Notes: a model not told the origin generated them from the sequence alone. A DNA stretch of 29,351 bases from Pseudaeromonas sp041911695 (GCA_041911695.1 JAYROM010000067.1:1-29351); one strand, 5' to 3'; positions 7,868 through 15,540 are shown, numbered from the stretch's first letter. Program-made: numbers and translations.

Positions 7868-10015
7868 ATGCGTGTAGTCACCAAGTTATACCTGACGTTT
7901 TCCCTGATCCTTCTCTTGCTGTTTTTCAGCTCCGGTTTTGCCTATCTCAATACCGGAAAAGTCGAAACACAGACCACCGCTATTATTGCCACCTCGGCGC
8001 AGCTGACCAGTGAAGCCGCCCGCTTGCGTCAGGGGCTATTTCGCATCCAGCAAATCCTGCAGGCCTACCGGCTGGATGGCGATCAGGCGCAGGACACCCG
8101 CGCGCCGGAGCAGGCCAGGGCGGTTCTGGCCCGGATGCAGGCGGTGCTGGCGCCCGCGACCGCACTGGGCCATTTTCTCGGCGAGTCCGTCCGCGCGCAG
8201 ATGCTGCAGCAGGTCGGCGCTTTACAGACATTGTCCGCCGAGGTCTTTGCCCTGCAAGCGGTTAACTGGCAACAACAGGCCGCGGTGACGGCACAGCGCC
8301 AGCAACTGGAAAACAGCCTGATGGTGGTGCATAGCACGTTCGAACGGCTGGGTAATACCTTGTTGAGTGGCGACAGTTTTTTACAAAAAACGGCCAATGC
8401 CTATCAGGCCAATCTCCAGCAGGCCAACAATCTGGTGGCGCGGGCGATGTTTATGACCGATATCCGCGCCCTGTCCACCCAGCAGGATCTGCTGGCAAAT
8501 ATGCAGGCGGATATCGAGGACGGTTTTGCCGAACTGCAGGATAACTTGCCCGCGCTGAAGGCCGAGACCGATTTGCTGGCCGCCCAGCAGGCGCTGGTGG
8601 CCGGGTTCTGGGGCAAGGAGAGTCTGTTGCCGCACTTGCTGGGCATGCGCCAGCAGTCGCTGGCCGTGCAAGCCCGGCTGCAACAGATTGCGGAGCGTTA
8701 CCAGACCATGTCTGCGGAGATGGATCGCCTGGTCGAACAGGTGCAGCGCCGGAACCTGGATTCCGGCGACCTGATCCGCCAGGCATTGCGCCAGCTCAAA
8801 CAGGTCCAGATGCTGGCCATGACACTGGCTATCGCGGTGGTGCTGGGCGGCGGTTATTGGCTGGCTCGGCAAATTCGCAAGCCGTTGCACTACGCCAGCC
8901 AGGTCACCGCGCGCCTGATGGCGGGCGATTACTGCCAGCGGATAAATTTATGCTGGCCGCAAGAGTTTGCCGGGCTGATGCGCCAGGTCGACAGCATGAT
9001 GTCCTCTAACCGCCAGCTGTTTCGTGACATCAAGGCGCAAAGTGACCGTCTGGACTCGCTATCGACGGAGAACAGCGCGCTGACCGGCGAGGTCGCGGTG
9101 GTCAGTGCCGAGCAGACGGCTTCCATTTCGCGGATCTCCAGCGCGGTGTGCCAGCTCGAGCAGGCCAGCAGCCAGGTGAAGGAGAACAGCGCCGACAATA
9201 TCCTTGCCTGCCAGGAGATTGCCGCGCTATCCCGTCAGGGCAGCATGGCGGTCCTGAATAACCAGGATGCGAACCGGCGCATGGCGGTGCAGTTACAGGG
9301 CAGTACGGGTGTCATGGGCCTGCTCTCCAGCAAGAGTCTGGCTATCAGCAATATTGTCGAAGTCATCGAGACCATCGCCAACCAGACCAACCTGCTGGCG
9401 CTCAATGCGGCAATCGAGGCGGCGCGGGCCGGTGAAAAGGGGCGCGGTTTTGCCGTGGTGGCCGATGAAGTGCGCCAGTTGGCGGATCGTACCAAGGCGT
9501 CGACCGGCTCTATCCAGACGATGATCCACGATCTGCAGCAAAACGTGGATGCGGCGGTGAACCAGATCGCGCGGACCGATCAGTTGATGCAGGAGAACTC
9601 GCGCCTGCTGGGGGTCAGTGAGGCAGTGATGCAGCAGATCGATCAGCAAGCGGATGCCCTGAATGAAAACGCGGCGCTGATTGCCGGGGCGATGGGCGAG
9701 CAATATCAGGCCTGTGCCGAGATTTCCCATGCGATTGAACAGATCTCGGTGGCGTTCCAGGAGAGCGGACGACGAGCCAGTGTCGTGGATACGAATAGTC
9801 AGGAGCTGGTGGCGATGAGCCGGCAGCAGGTCGGGGCGTTACAACGGCTGATCACCGACGCGCCGCACGACGATGCCGGCACCGCTCCTGCCACCGATCC
9901 GGCGGCCGGCCTCAACGCGGCGCCGTCATCCCCCCTGGCGCAGGCGCGAGGGGCGGCACGACAGCCGGCGCGCAGGCTACAAATCAATCATGACCACAAC
10001 GAGGTGGTCTTGTGA
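7868..10015 (+). CDS. Methyl-accepting chemotaxis protein
   Basis: A 715-residue transmembrane chemoreceptor. One N-terminal membrane helix (about 7-27) precedes a long, mainly helical Gln-rich periplasmic domain (about 28-310). A second helix (about 315-334) leads into a HAMP domain starting IRKPLHYASQV and a cytoplasmic signalling domain. The signalling tip EVIETIANQTNLLALNAAIEAARAG...GFAVVADEVRQLADRT (about 497-541) contacts CheA and CheW. The ATG at 7868 follows GGGAGGG; the frame extends upstream but only as low-quality sequence. The C-terminus ends in an Ala/Pro-rich tail without an obvious CheR-binding pentapeptide. It sits between the porin and the GH5 gene without an operator of its own. 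Sensing of mannan sugars is possible but has no direct evidence, and the ligand domain is unassigned. Confidence 0.93.
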   Translation: MRVVTKLYLTFSLILLLLFFSSGFAYLNTGKVETQTTAIIATSAQLTSEAARLRQGLFRIQQILQAYRLDGDQAQDTRAPEQARAVLARMQAVLAPATALGHFLGESVRAQMLQQVGALQTLSAEVFALQAVNWQQQAAVTAQRQQLENSLMVVHSTFERLGNTLLSGDSFLQKTANAYQANLQQANNLVARAMFMTDIRALSTQQDLLANMQADIEDGFAELQDNLPALKAETDLLAAQQALVAGFWGKESLLPHLLGMRQQSLAVQARLQQIAERYQTMSAEMDRLVEQVQRRNLDSGDLIRQALRQLKQVQMLAMTLAIAVVLGGGYWLARQIRKPLHYASQVTARLMAGDYCQRINLCWPQEFAGLMRQVDSMMSSNRQLFRDIKAQSDRLDSLSTENSALTGEVAVVSAEQTASISRISSAVCQLEQASSQVKENSADNILACQEIAALSRQGSMAVLNNQDANRRMAVQLQGSTGVMGLLSSKSLAISNIVEVIETIANQTNLLALNAAIEAARAGEKGRGFAVVADEVRQLADRTKASTGSIQTMIHDLQQNVDAAVNQIARTDQLMQENSRLLGVSEAVMQQIDQQADALNENAALIAGAMGEQYQACAEISHAIEQISVAFQESGRRASVVDTNSQELVAMSRQQVGALQRLITDAPHDDAGTAPATDPAAGLNAAPSSPLAQARGAARQPARRLQINHDHNEVVL

Positions 10016-10034
10016 CCGCCAGGAGAACAAGAGA

Positions 10035-10697
10035 ATGCGGATACACGAAAAGAGATGGTCGCTGACAGTCTGTGGCTTGCTCGGGGCGCTCGCCATGCCG
10101 CCGGCGCAGGCCGAGGAGCAGGGGCTGCGCGACCAGTTGTTAGGGTGCGCGGCACAGCGTGATTATACGGCCCGGCTAGCCTGTTATGACAGCCTGGCCC
10201 ATGACCAGCAGGTGTTACGGGCAGCCGGCGAGACGGCTGCGGGCCAGCAGGCGGTGGCCGCCCGCGCGCATCAGCCCCCCGCGGTGACCTCGCAGGTGGC
10301 CGGGTGGACCGTGACGCGCCAGGGCGAGCAGGTCACCTTGAGCGTAGCCGGTAAACCGGTCAGCCTGGCCGGCACCGGGCTGGCCACACTGATGCTGCAC
10401 TGTACGCCAGGCACCCCGGCTACGCTGGCCATCCAGTGGGGGGGCAGTTTAGGCGGCGATGTCTTCCTGTCGCTGGGGACCGATCAGGGTTATCGCGAAC
10501 GGGTGGCTGCACGGATGAATGCGCCAGCGGATACGACCGGTTATCCGCTACCGGTCGCGCCGCTTCTCGGCAACCTGCAGGCCGCCAGTTATCTGGATGT
10601 GTTTGCCGATGGCGGCCAGCAGGTCTGGCGCACCCGTTTCCCGCTCTCCTCGCTGGCGACGGTGCTGGCTCCCTACCGGCAGATCTGCGGCCTGTGA
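10035..10697 (+). CDS. VasI/TagO-like periplasmic protein (type VI secretion-associated family)
   Basis: A 220-residue protein with a signal peptide (about 1-26, ending PPAQA before EEQG). The mature N-terminus has the motif LLGCAAQRDYTARLACYDSLA with Cys38 and Cys50. This Cys-x11-Cys pattern with ARLxCYD is the recurring mark of VasI/TagO proteins annotated with type VI secretion systems and in some mobile elements. A second domain (about 90-220) alternates beta strands and ends FPLSSLATVLAPYRQICGL. No other type VI gene is present, so it is an orphan here. The ATG at 10035 follows AGGAGAAC at 10021, and the gene begins 20 bp after the chemoreceptor stop, so the two are probably co-transcribed. 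The molecular function is not established. Confidence 0.7.
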   Translation: MRIHEKRWSLTVCGLLGALAMPPAQAEEQGLRDQLLGCAAQRDYTARLACYDSLAHDQQVLRAAGETAAGQQAVAARAHQPPAVTSQVAGWTVTRQGEQVTLSVAGKPVSLAGTGLATLMLHCTPGTPATLAIQWGGSLGGDVFLSLGTDQGYRERVAARMNAPADTTGYPLPVAPLLGNLQAASYLDVFADGGQQVWRTRFPLSSLATVLAPYRQICGL

Positions 10698-10717
10698 TCA
10701 GGCATGGTAGAGGAGAG

Positions 10718-10746
10718 AGGGGGCCCGTCGCCCTGGCGGGCCCCCT
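10718..10746. terminator. Strong GC hairpin between convergent genes
   Basis: A perfect 10-bp stem AGGGGGCCCG / CGGGCCCCCT encloses a 9-nt loop. It lies in the 65-bp gap between the ends of the VasI-like gene (+) and the GH5 gene (-). Neither side has a T-tract, so it may act as a transcript-end barrier rather than a classical terminator. Confidence 0.5.
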
Positions 10747-10762
10747 GCAGGTAAATGACGGA

Positions 10763-11782
10763 TTACTGTAGTGGCTGTGCGGTCTGCTGCAGCCCGTCAT
10801 TGCCGTAGACAATATCGAGTCCGCGCCGGCTCAAGCTGGCGGGCTCATACTGGCTCGACATATCCAGCACCTCGTACCCGCTGCCGTTGCCATGCCAGGA
10901 CCAGGCGATCCAGCCTAGCTGCCGGCGCCGCGCGCTGGCCATCAAGGCCAGATGATCCACATTGTGCCCGCCGTCAGCCTGGAATTCGTTATCCCCGAAC
11001 TCGCCGAGGATCAGCGGAATGGCCTGCTGCTGATACTGGTTCAGAATAGCCTCGATCTTGAGCGTGCTGTTCCAGCGATCATGGTAGGGATGCAATGAAA
11101 ACAGCAGGTTATTGGCGGCATCCGCTTGCTGCAGGGTGCTGGCCCGACCTTGCAGGAAGGTGTCGGGATTTTGCCCGCAATCTGCCGCATCGATAACCAG
11201 CGGCATGTTGAAGCCGGCCTGGCGGAACTGGCCGATCACCTGGCGATAGGTACGGATATAGCTGGACCAGTCCTGGCTGCTTCCCCACTCGTTCGCGATA
11301 TTGACCAGTATTTTGCCGCGATACGCCGGGTCGAGGAGCGTGCTTTTCCAGCGTGCGAGCCAGAGAGCGGTGACCGCTGTCTTGAGCGCGCTGGCCGAGG
11401 ACTGGCAGGTAATATCCTCTTCCCAGTACATCGGCATGGCCACCATGCCCTGACTGACAATGGCATCCAGGGCCAGTTTCAGGTCTGCGGCCGGGGTATC
11501 GCGGCGCAGTTGCAGGCGCACGATATTGGCGCCGGCGGCGGCCAGCTCGGCGATGGCCGGCAGCGCGGCTGCGGGATGGTCGCCATATTGCAGGTTGATG
11601 CCGCGAGGAATGAAGAGATGGCCGGCGGGGGAGTAGAGTGCCGCCGCCTTCACGACCAGCTCGGCGCTGGTATCGTTGGTGTTGCCACTGTCTGCCGGGG
11701 TGGCCGAGGTGTCGTTCTGTGTCCCGCCGCAGGCGGTCAGGCCGGCGAGACTGCATAATAGGAAATAGAGATTGGGTCGCAT
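10763..11782 (-). CDS. GH5-family glycoside hydrolase lipoprotein, probable endo-beta-1,4-mannanase
   Basis: A 339-residue protein with a lipoprotein signal peptide MRPNLYFLLCSLAGLTAC. Cys18 in LTAC is the lipidation site and the +2 Gly argues for outer-membrane rather than inner-membrane retention. A Thr/Asn/Asp-rich linker (21-40) precedes a GH5 barrel: RGINLQYG near the first strand, the acid/base Glu165 in NIANEW, HPYHDRW (231-237), the nucleophile Glu261 in ILGEFG, and WIAWSWHGNG near the end. The RGIN...LAAAGANIVRLQL opening resembles GH5_8 beta-mannanases. The start at 11782 was chosen for the signal peptide; the frame extends 27 codons further without one. It is transcribed on its own from a promoter with CRP-like and LacI-type sites. 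The proposed role is surface cleavage of mannan or glucomannan; other beta-glucan substrates remain possible. Confidence 0.82.
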   Translation of the reverse strand: MRPNLYFLLCSLAGLTACGGTQNDTSATPADSGNTNDTSAELVVKAAALYSPAGHLFIPRGINLQYGDHPAAALPAIAELAAAGANIVRLQLRRDTPAADLKLALDAIVSQGMVAMPMYWEEDITCQSSASALKTAVTALWLARWKSTLLDPAYRGKILVNIANEWGSSQDWSSYIRTYRQVIGQFRQAGFNMPLVIDAADCGQNPDTFLQGRASTLQQADAANNLLFSLHPYHDRWNSTLKIEAILNQYQQQAIPLILGEFGDNEFQADGGHNVDHLALMASARRRQLGWIAWSWHGNGSGYEVLDMSSQYEPASLSRRGLDIVYGNDGLQQTAQPLQ

Positions 11783-11890
11783 GTTCCGGATCCATTGAGT
11801 GAGAACGGCTGTAGCAATCCTGTTGCTACGGTAGGTCGCCATGTGCCGGACAGGTACCGGCACTGTGGTTTCGCGTCTCCATTTTATTCA

Positions 11891-11904
11891 TCGTAACGTT
11901 TCGA
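11891..11904. promoter_or_regulatory. Candidate LacI-family operator at the GH5 start of transcription
   Basis: TCGTAACGTTTCGA is a 14-bp palindrome with one mismatched pair, matching the 12069 copy at 13 of 14 bases. If the -10 at 11912-11917 is right, the operator covers the first transcribed bases on the minus strand, a classic repression site. Confidence 0.65.
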
Positions 11905-11911
11905 AATGAGC

Positions 11912-11955
11912 GTTATGTCATACCGTGACATATCAGCCTTGTGTGATGGCTCACA
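11912..11955 (-). promoter_or_regulatory. Candidate class II CRP promoter of the GH5 gene
   Basis: TGTGTGATGGCTCACA (11940-11955) fits TGTGA-N6-TCACA with a single mismatch. Read on the minus strand, CATAAC (11917-11912) lies about 31 bases from its centre, the expected place of a -10 when CRP is centred near -41.5. Transcription would begin near 11905. Confidence 0.55.
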
Positions 11956-12068
11956 TTGTCAAGACAGCGTTTTCAAGATAAATAAATGGCGTAAAGACGG
12001 GGGTTTTATCGATATGTTGCGGGCGGAAAGTGCTTTGTGAGGCAGTTCATGCTTTGTGTGGTTACCTC

Positions 12069-12082
12069 TCGTAACGTTACGA
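12069..12082. promoter_or_regulatory. Best copy of the candidate LacI-family operator
   Basis: TCGTAACGTTACGA is a perfect 14-bp palindrome with a central CpG. It lies 178 bp centre to centre upstream of the 11891 copy, suggesting repression by looping, and 265 bp upstream of pabA. All other copies were defined against this one. Confidence 0.7.
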
Positions 12083-12150
12083 ATTTATCGATACGATGGC
12101 TCTCGCTGAAATTGTTAGTCCGTTTGCAACTTTCCTTTCCTTTGTTGTGT

Positions 12151-12177
12151 AGCCAGCCTGCGGGCTGGTTTTTTTTT
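12151..12177 (+). terminator. Intrinsic terminator with no gene upstream of it
   Basis: CCAGCC / GGCTGG forms a 6-bp stem (12153-12168), extended by an A-T and a G-T pair, with a TGCG loop, followed by nine T. Orientation is plus strand only. The nearest plus-strand gene upstream ends at 10697, beyond the GH5 gene. Confidence 0.85.
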
Positions 12178-12346
12178 GCGAAAGACGCCAGCCTTGTTCA
12201 TTACCGTCTGGCGGAGAACCGCGCAGGCTCTCCCGTGCGGTTTATGCGCCGGCCGTTTCATGAGAAGATGCGCGCCGGTTACGGGCTGTCCGCTGCCGTG
12301 ACCGGCGCGAGCTGCGAGCGGATGATGTGTACGCGGTATGTAAGCC

Positions 12347-12931
12347 ATGATTCTGCTGATCGACAATTACGACTCCTTTACCTGGAATCTGGTCCAGTAT
12401 TTCGGTGCCCTGGGCCAGCGGGTCGAGGTGCGTCGCCATGATGCGATCACCCTGGACGGGATCGAGGCGCTGGCTCCGGATCAACTGGTGATCTCCCCGG
12501 GGCCGGGTAACCCGGATCAGGCCGGGATCTCGATGGCGGCGATTCGCCATTTCGCCGGCCGTTTGCCGATCCTCGGGGTCTGTCTCGGGCATCAGGCGAT
12601 TGCCCAGGCGTTTGGTGCCCGCGTGGTGCGTGCTGCCAGGGTGATGCATGGCAAAACTTCACTGATTCATCATGACGCAACGGGGATGTTTCATGGCTTG
12701 CCGGATCCGTTACAGGTGACGCGCTATCATTCATTGATTGTCGACGAAGCCAGCTTGCCGGACTGTCTGCAGGTCACGGCGCGCACCTTGGCGGATGACC
12801 AGCACCCCGGTGGGGAAATGATGGCACTGTGCCATCGCGACTGGCCGCTGGCCGGCGTACAGTTCCACCCGGAAAGTATTCTCAGCGAGCAGGGGCTGGC
12901 CCTGCTCGACAATTTTGTCCGGCAGTGCTGA
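12347..12931 (+). CDS. pabA: Aminodeoxychorismate/anthranilate synthase component II (glutamine amidotransferase)
   Basis: A 194-residue class I glutamine amidotransferase that supplies ammonia from glutamine to PabB for p-aminobenzoate and folate synthesis. It may also serve TrpE. The triad is intact: Cys79 in GVCLGHQAI, and His174 and Glu176 in FHPES. The oxyanion segment SPGPGNP (50-56) and N-terminal MILLIDNYDSFTWNLVQYF are diagnostic. The start is ATG at 12347 with only a weak ribosome site. pyrC follows 32 bp later and a strong terminator ends the pair. pabA next to argD and crp is the E. coli arrangement, which favours PabA over TrpG. Confidence 0.93.
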   Translation: MILLIDNYDSFTWNLVQYFGALGQRVEVRRHDAITLDGIEALAPDQLVISPGPGNPDQAGISMAAIRHFAGRLPILGVCLGHQAIAQAFGARVVRAARVMHGKTSLIHHDATGMFHGLPDPLQVTRYHSLIVDEASLPDCLQVTARTLADDQHPGGEMMALCHRDWPLAGVQFHPESILSEQGLALLDNFVRQC

Positions 12932-12963
12932 GGCACTCGCCCAGCTGCCTACACGGAGGTTTC

Positions 12964-14010
12964 ATGCTTGACGAACTGATTATCACCCGGCCGGATGACT
13001 GGCATATCCATTTGCGCGATGGCGATATGCTCGCCGAGACGGTGCCGGCGACCGCTGCCGTGTTTGCCCGTGGCGTGGTGATGCCCAATCTGGTGCCGCC
13101 GGTACGCGATGCCGCGGCCGCGGTGGCCTACCGTGCTCGCATTCAGGCGCAGGTGCCGGCCGGTATGACCTTCCAGCCGCTGATGACCCTCTATCTGACC
13201 GATCAGACCACGCCGGAGATGATCCGTGCCGCCAAGGCGGCCGGGGTGGTGGCGGTCAAGCTGTACCCGGCTGGGGCAACCACCCACTCCGATCTGGCGG
13301 TCACCGACCCGACGCGACTGGAAGCGGTCTACGCCGAGTTGGCGGCACAGAACATGCCGTTGCTGGTGCATGGCGAAGTGACTGATGTAGAGATTGATAT
13401 CTTCGATCGCGAGGCAGTGTTTATCGAGCGTCATCTGCAGCCGCTGGTGACCCGCTTCCCGCAACTGAAAATCGTGATGGAACATATCACTACCCGTCAG
13501 GCGGCCGAGTTCGTGCGCGATGCCGGCGCACAGGTGGCGGCGACCATCACGCCGCAGCATCTGCTGATGAACCGCAATGATCTGCTGGTCGGCGGGGTGC
13601 GTCCGCACAACTTCTGTCTGCCGGTCCTCAAGCGCCGCACGCATCAGCTGGCGTTGCAGGAGATGGCGGTGAGTGGCCATCCGCGCTTCTTCCTCGGTAC
13701 CGACACCGCGCCGCATACCCGGGATCGCAAGGAGTGTGCCTGCGGTTGTGCTGGTTGCTACTCCGCGCCGGCCGCGCTGCCCTTGTATGCCGAGATCTTC
13801 GAGCAACTGGGCGCGCTGGATAAACTCGAAGGCTTTGCCAGCCACTTCGGCCCAGATTTTTACGGCTTGCCGCGTAATACCGGCCGTGTACGACTGGTCC
13901 GCCAACCGTGGACCGTACCGGCACAGCTGACCTTGGCCGATGGCCATCAGCTGGTACCGTATTGGGCGGATCGTCCGCTGCAGTGGCAGGTTGCTGGCTT
14001 GGTGGACTAA
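12964..14010 (+). CDS. pyrC: Dihydroorotase (type II, E. coli PyrC class)
   Basis: A 348-residue zinc amidohydrolase, exactly the E. coli PyrC length. It interconverts carbamoyl-aspartate and dihydroorotate in pyrimidine synthesis. The bimetal ligands are all visible: His14 and His16 (WHIHLRD), the carboxylated Lys99 (VAVKLYPAG), His136 (LLVHGEV), His174 (VMEHITT) and Asp247 (LGTDTAP). The ATG at 12964 has a perfect GGAGG at 12955-12959. It probably forms a two-gene operon with pabA, an association not found in E. coli. A long hairpin terminator closes the unit. Confidence 0.95.
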   Translation: MLDELIITRPDDWHIHLRDGDMLAETVPATAAVFARGVVMPNLVPPVRDAAAAVAYRARIQAQVPAGMTFQPLMTLYLTDQTTPEMIRAAKAAGVVAVKLYPAGATTHSDLAVTDPTRLEAVYAELAAQNMPLLVHGEVTDVEIDIFDREAVFIERHLQPLVTRFPQLKIVMEHITTRQAAEFVRDAGAQVAATITPQHLLMNRNDLLVGGVRPHNFCLPVLKRRTHQLALQEMAVSGHPRFFLGTDTAPHTRDRKECACGCAGCYSAPAALPLYAEIFEQLGALDKLEGFASHFGPDFYGLPRNTGRVRLVRQPWTVPAQLTLADGHQLVPYWADRPLQWQVAGLVD

Positions 14011-14042
14011 CCGGTCAGCCCGCTGACGCGAAGGGCACCGGG

Positions 14043-14083
14043 ATTGCGCTGGCAGCCAGATGGTTGCGCAGCGCAATTTTTTT
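14043..14083 (+). terminator. Intrinsic terminator of pabA-pyrC
   Basis: A two-tier hairpin: outer stem ATTGCGCT / AGCGCAAT (8 bp), inner stem GCAGCC / GGTTGC with an AGAT loop, then seven T. It begins 33 bases after the pyrC stop and separates pyrC from argD. Confidence 0.88.
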
Positions 14084-14174
14084 ATCTGCGGGCTGGTACT
14101 GGCTAGAAAGTGTGATGTATTATGCAAAAACTTTGATTAAGTTTTCATTTCAGGCGTAAGCCAAGGAGTGGTCG

Positions 14175-15386
14175 ATGGAACAGGTAACCCGTGCCTGGTT
14201 TGATGAAGTCATGGTGCCGACTTACAACCCGGCGCAGTTTGTGCCGGTACGTGGTGCCGGTTCGCGTTTGTGGGATCAGCAGGGCCGCGAGTATATCGAC
14301 CTGGCCGGCGGGATCGCCGTGAACGCGCTTGGCCATTGCCACCCGGCGATGGTGGAGGCATTGACCACCCAGGCTAACCAGTTATGGCATGTCAGCAACT
14401 GGATGACCAACGAGCCGGTACTGCGTCTGGCGCGGCGGATGGTCGCGGCGACCTTTGCCGATCGCGCCTTCTTCTGTAATTCCGGCGCTGAGGCTAACGA
14501 AGCGGCATTCAAGCTGGCACGCCGTTATGCGCATGATACCTACGGTGCGCACAAGGATCAGATCATTGCCTTCCAGCAGGCGTTTCATGGCCGTACCTTC
14601 TTTACCGTCAGTATCGGCGGTCAGGCCAGTTATTCCGACGGTTTCGGCCCCAAGCCCGGTGCGGTCGATCATGTGCCGTTTAATGATATCGAGGCGCTAC
14701 GCGCGCTGATCTCCGATCGCACCTGTGCCGTGGTGATGGAGCCACTGCAGGGCGAGGGCGGGGTGATTCCGGCGGATCCGGCATTTGCCCGCGAGGTCCG
14801 TGCGTTGTGCGATCAGCATAACGCGCTGCTGATCATGGACGAAGTGCAGACCGGCATGGGCCGTACCGGCAACCTGTTCGCCTATATGGGGCTGGGCATC
14901 GAGCCGGATATCCTGACCACCGCCAAGGCGCTGGGGGCCGGCATCCCGATTGGCGCAATGATCACCCGTGAGGCGATTGCCCAAGTCTTCCGTCCGGGCG
15001 TGCATGGCACCACCTTCGGCGGTAACCCGTTGGCCTGCGCGGTGGCGGATCGCGCCTTTAGTCTGATCAACGATCCGGTACTGCTCGCCGGGGTGCGCGA
15101 GCGGGAAGGTTGGTTCCGCGAGGCGCTGGCGGCGATCAATGCCAAGTACGGCTGTTTTGACAGCGTACGGGGCCAGGGTCTGCTGATGGGGGCTGTGCTG
15201 ACCGCCGCCTGGCAGGGCAAGGCCAAGGCCTTTGTCGATGCCGGGATTGAGGCGGGCGTGCTGGTGCTGGTGGCGGGAGGCAATGTGGTACGTTTCGCCC
15301 CGGCGCTCAACCTTGATCGTGCGGCCTTCGAAGAGGGGATGCAGCGATTTGAACAGGCGGTTGCTCAAGTAGTGGCGGCCGGCTGA
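14175..15386 (+). CDS. argD: Acetylornithine/succinyldiaminopimelate (or succinylornithine) aminotransferase
   Basis: A 403-residue fold-type I class III PLP aminotransferase. Signatures are CNSGAEANEAAFKLAR (101-116), HGRTFFTVS, EPLQGEGG (189-196), MDEVQTGMGRTG with PLP-contacting Asp222, and the Schiff-base Lys251 in TTAKALGAGIPIGA. It transfers the amino group between N-acetylornithine (and succinyl-DAP) and 2-oxoglutarate in arginine and lysine synthesis. The close homologue AstC acts in arginine catabolism and cannot be separated by sequence alone. Conserved linkage to pabA and crp favours ArgD. The ATG at 14175 follows AAGGAG at 14163-14168. A TATTAT hexamer at 14118-14123 may be its -10. 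It appears monocistronic, with its own terminator. Confidence 0.9.
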   Translation: MEQVTRAWFDEVMVPTYNPAQFVPVRGAGSRLWDQQGREYIDLAGGIAVNALGHCHPAMVEALTTQANQLWHVSNWMTNEPVLRLARRMVAATFADRAFFCNSGAEANEAAFKLARRYAHDTYGAHKDQIIAFQQAFHGRTFFTVSIGGQASYSDGFGPKPGAVDHVPFNDIEALRALISDRTCAVVMEPLQGEGGVIPADPAFAREVRALCDQHNALLIMDEVQTGMGRTGNLFAYMGLGIEPDILTTAKALGAGIPIGAMITREAIAQVFRPGVHGTTFGGNPLACAVADRAFSLINDPVLLAGVREREGWFREALAAINAKYGCFDSVRGQGLLMGAVLTAAWQGKAKAFVDAGIEAGVLVLVAGGNVVRFAPALNLDRAAFEEGMQRFEQAVAQVVAAG

Positions 15387-15431
15387 GTTTGCGTCAACAC
15401 GGGTTAAACCCGGCAAGATTAACGACTGAAC

Positions 15432-15452
15432 AGGGCCCTTCACGGGCCCTTT
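15432..15452 (+). terminator. Terminator after argD
   Basis: A perfect 7-bp stem AGGGCCC / GGGCCCT with a 5-nt loop, followed by a short TTT, 45 bases downstream of the argD stop. Confidence 0.65.
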
Positions 15453-15540
15453 GTCATGATGGCCCCTTGAGTCGGCGCGAGTGCCGATCTATGGTGGTCG
15501 CCTTCTGCCATTGCGGCACAGTGATTTCAAGGAGTCGAGG

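Larger units (their letters stand above)
11783..12346. other. Regulatory intergenic region between GH5 and pabA
   Basis: This 564-bp divergent gap has no convincing gene. It holds the GH5 leader (about 120 nt), a promoter with CRP-like and operator sequences (11891-11955), a perfect 14-bp operator (12069-12082) and a plus-strand terminator (12151-12177) with no gene in front of it. The final 170 bp before pabA show no recognisable element. Confidence 0.8.

Noticed and set aside
11126..11758. 210-codon plus-strand frame opposite the GH5 gene
   Set aside because: The minus strand carries the lipobox and both catalytic glutamates; the plus-strand translation has no recognisable features.
11942..11955. 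TGTGA-N4-TCACA reading of the GH5 CRP site
   Set aside because: CRP needs a 6-bp spacer. The alternative register TGTGT-N6-TCACA, one base off consensus, was used instead.
12037..12441. 134-codon plus-strand frame between the GH5 and pabA genes
   Set aside because: It runs through the operator, the terminator hairpin and the pabA start, has no ribosome site and low-complexity basic sequence. A real gene would not contain an intrinsic terminator near its middle.
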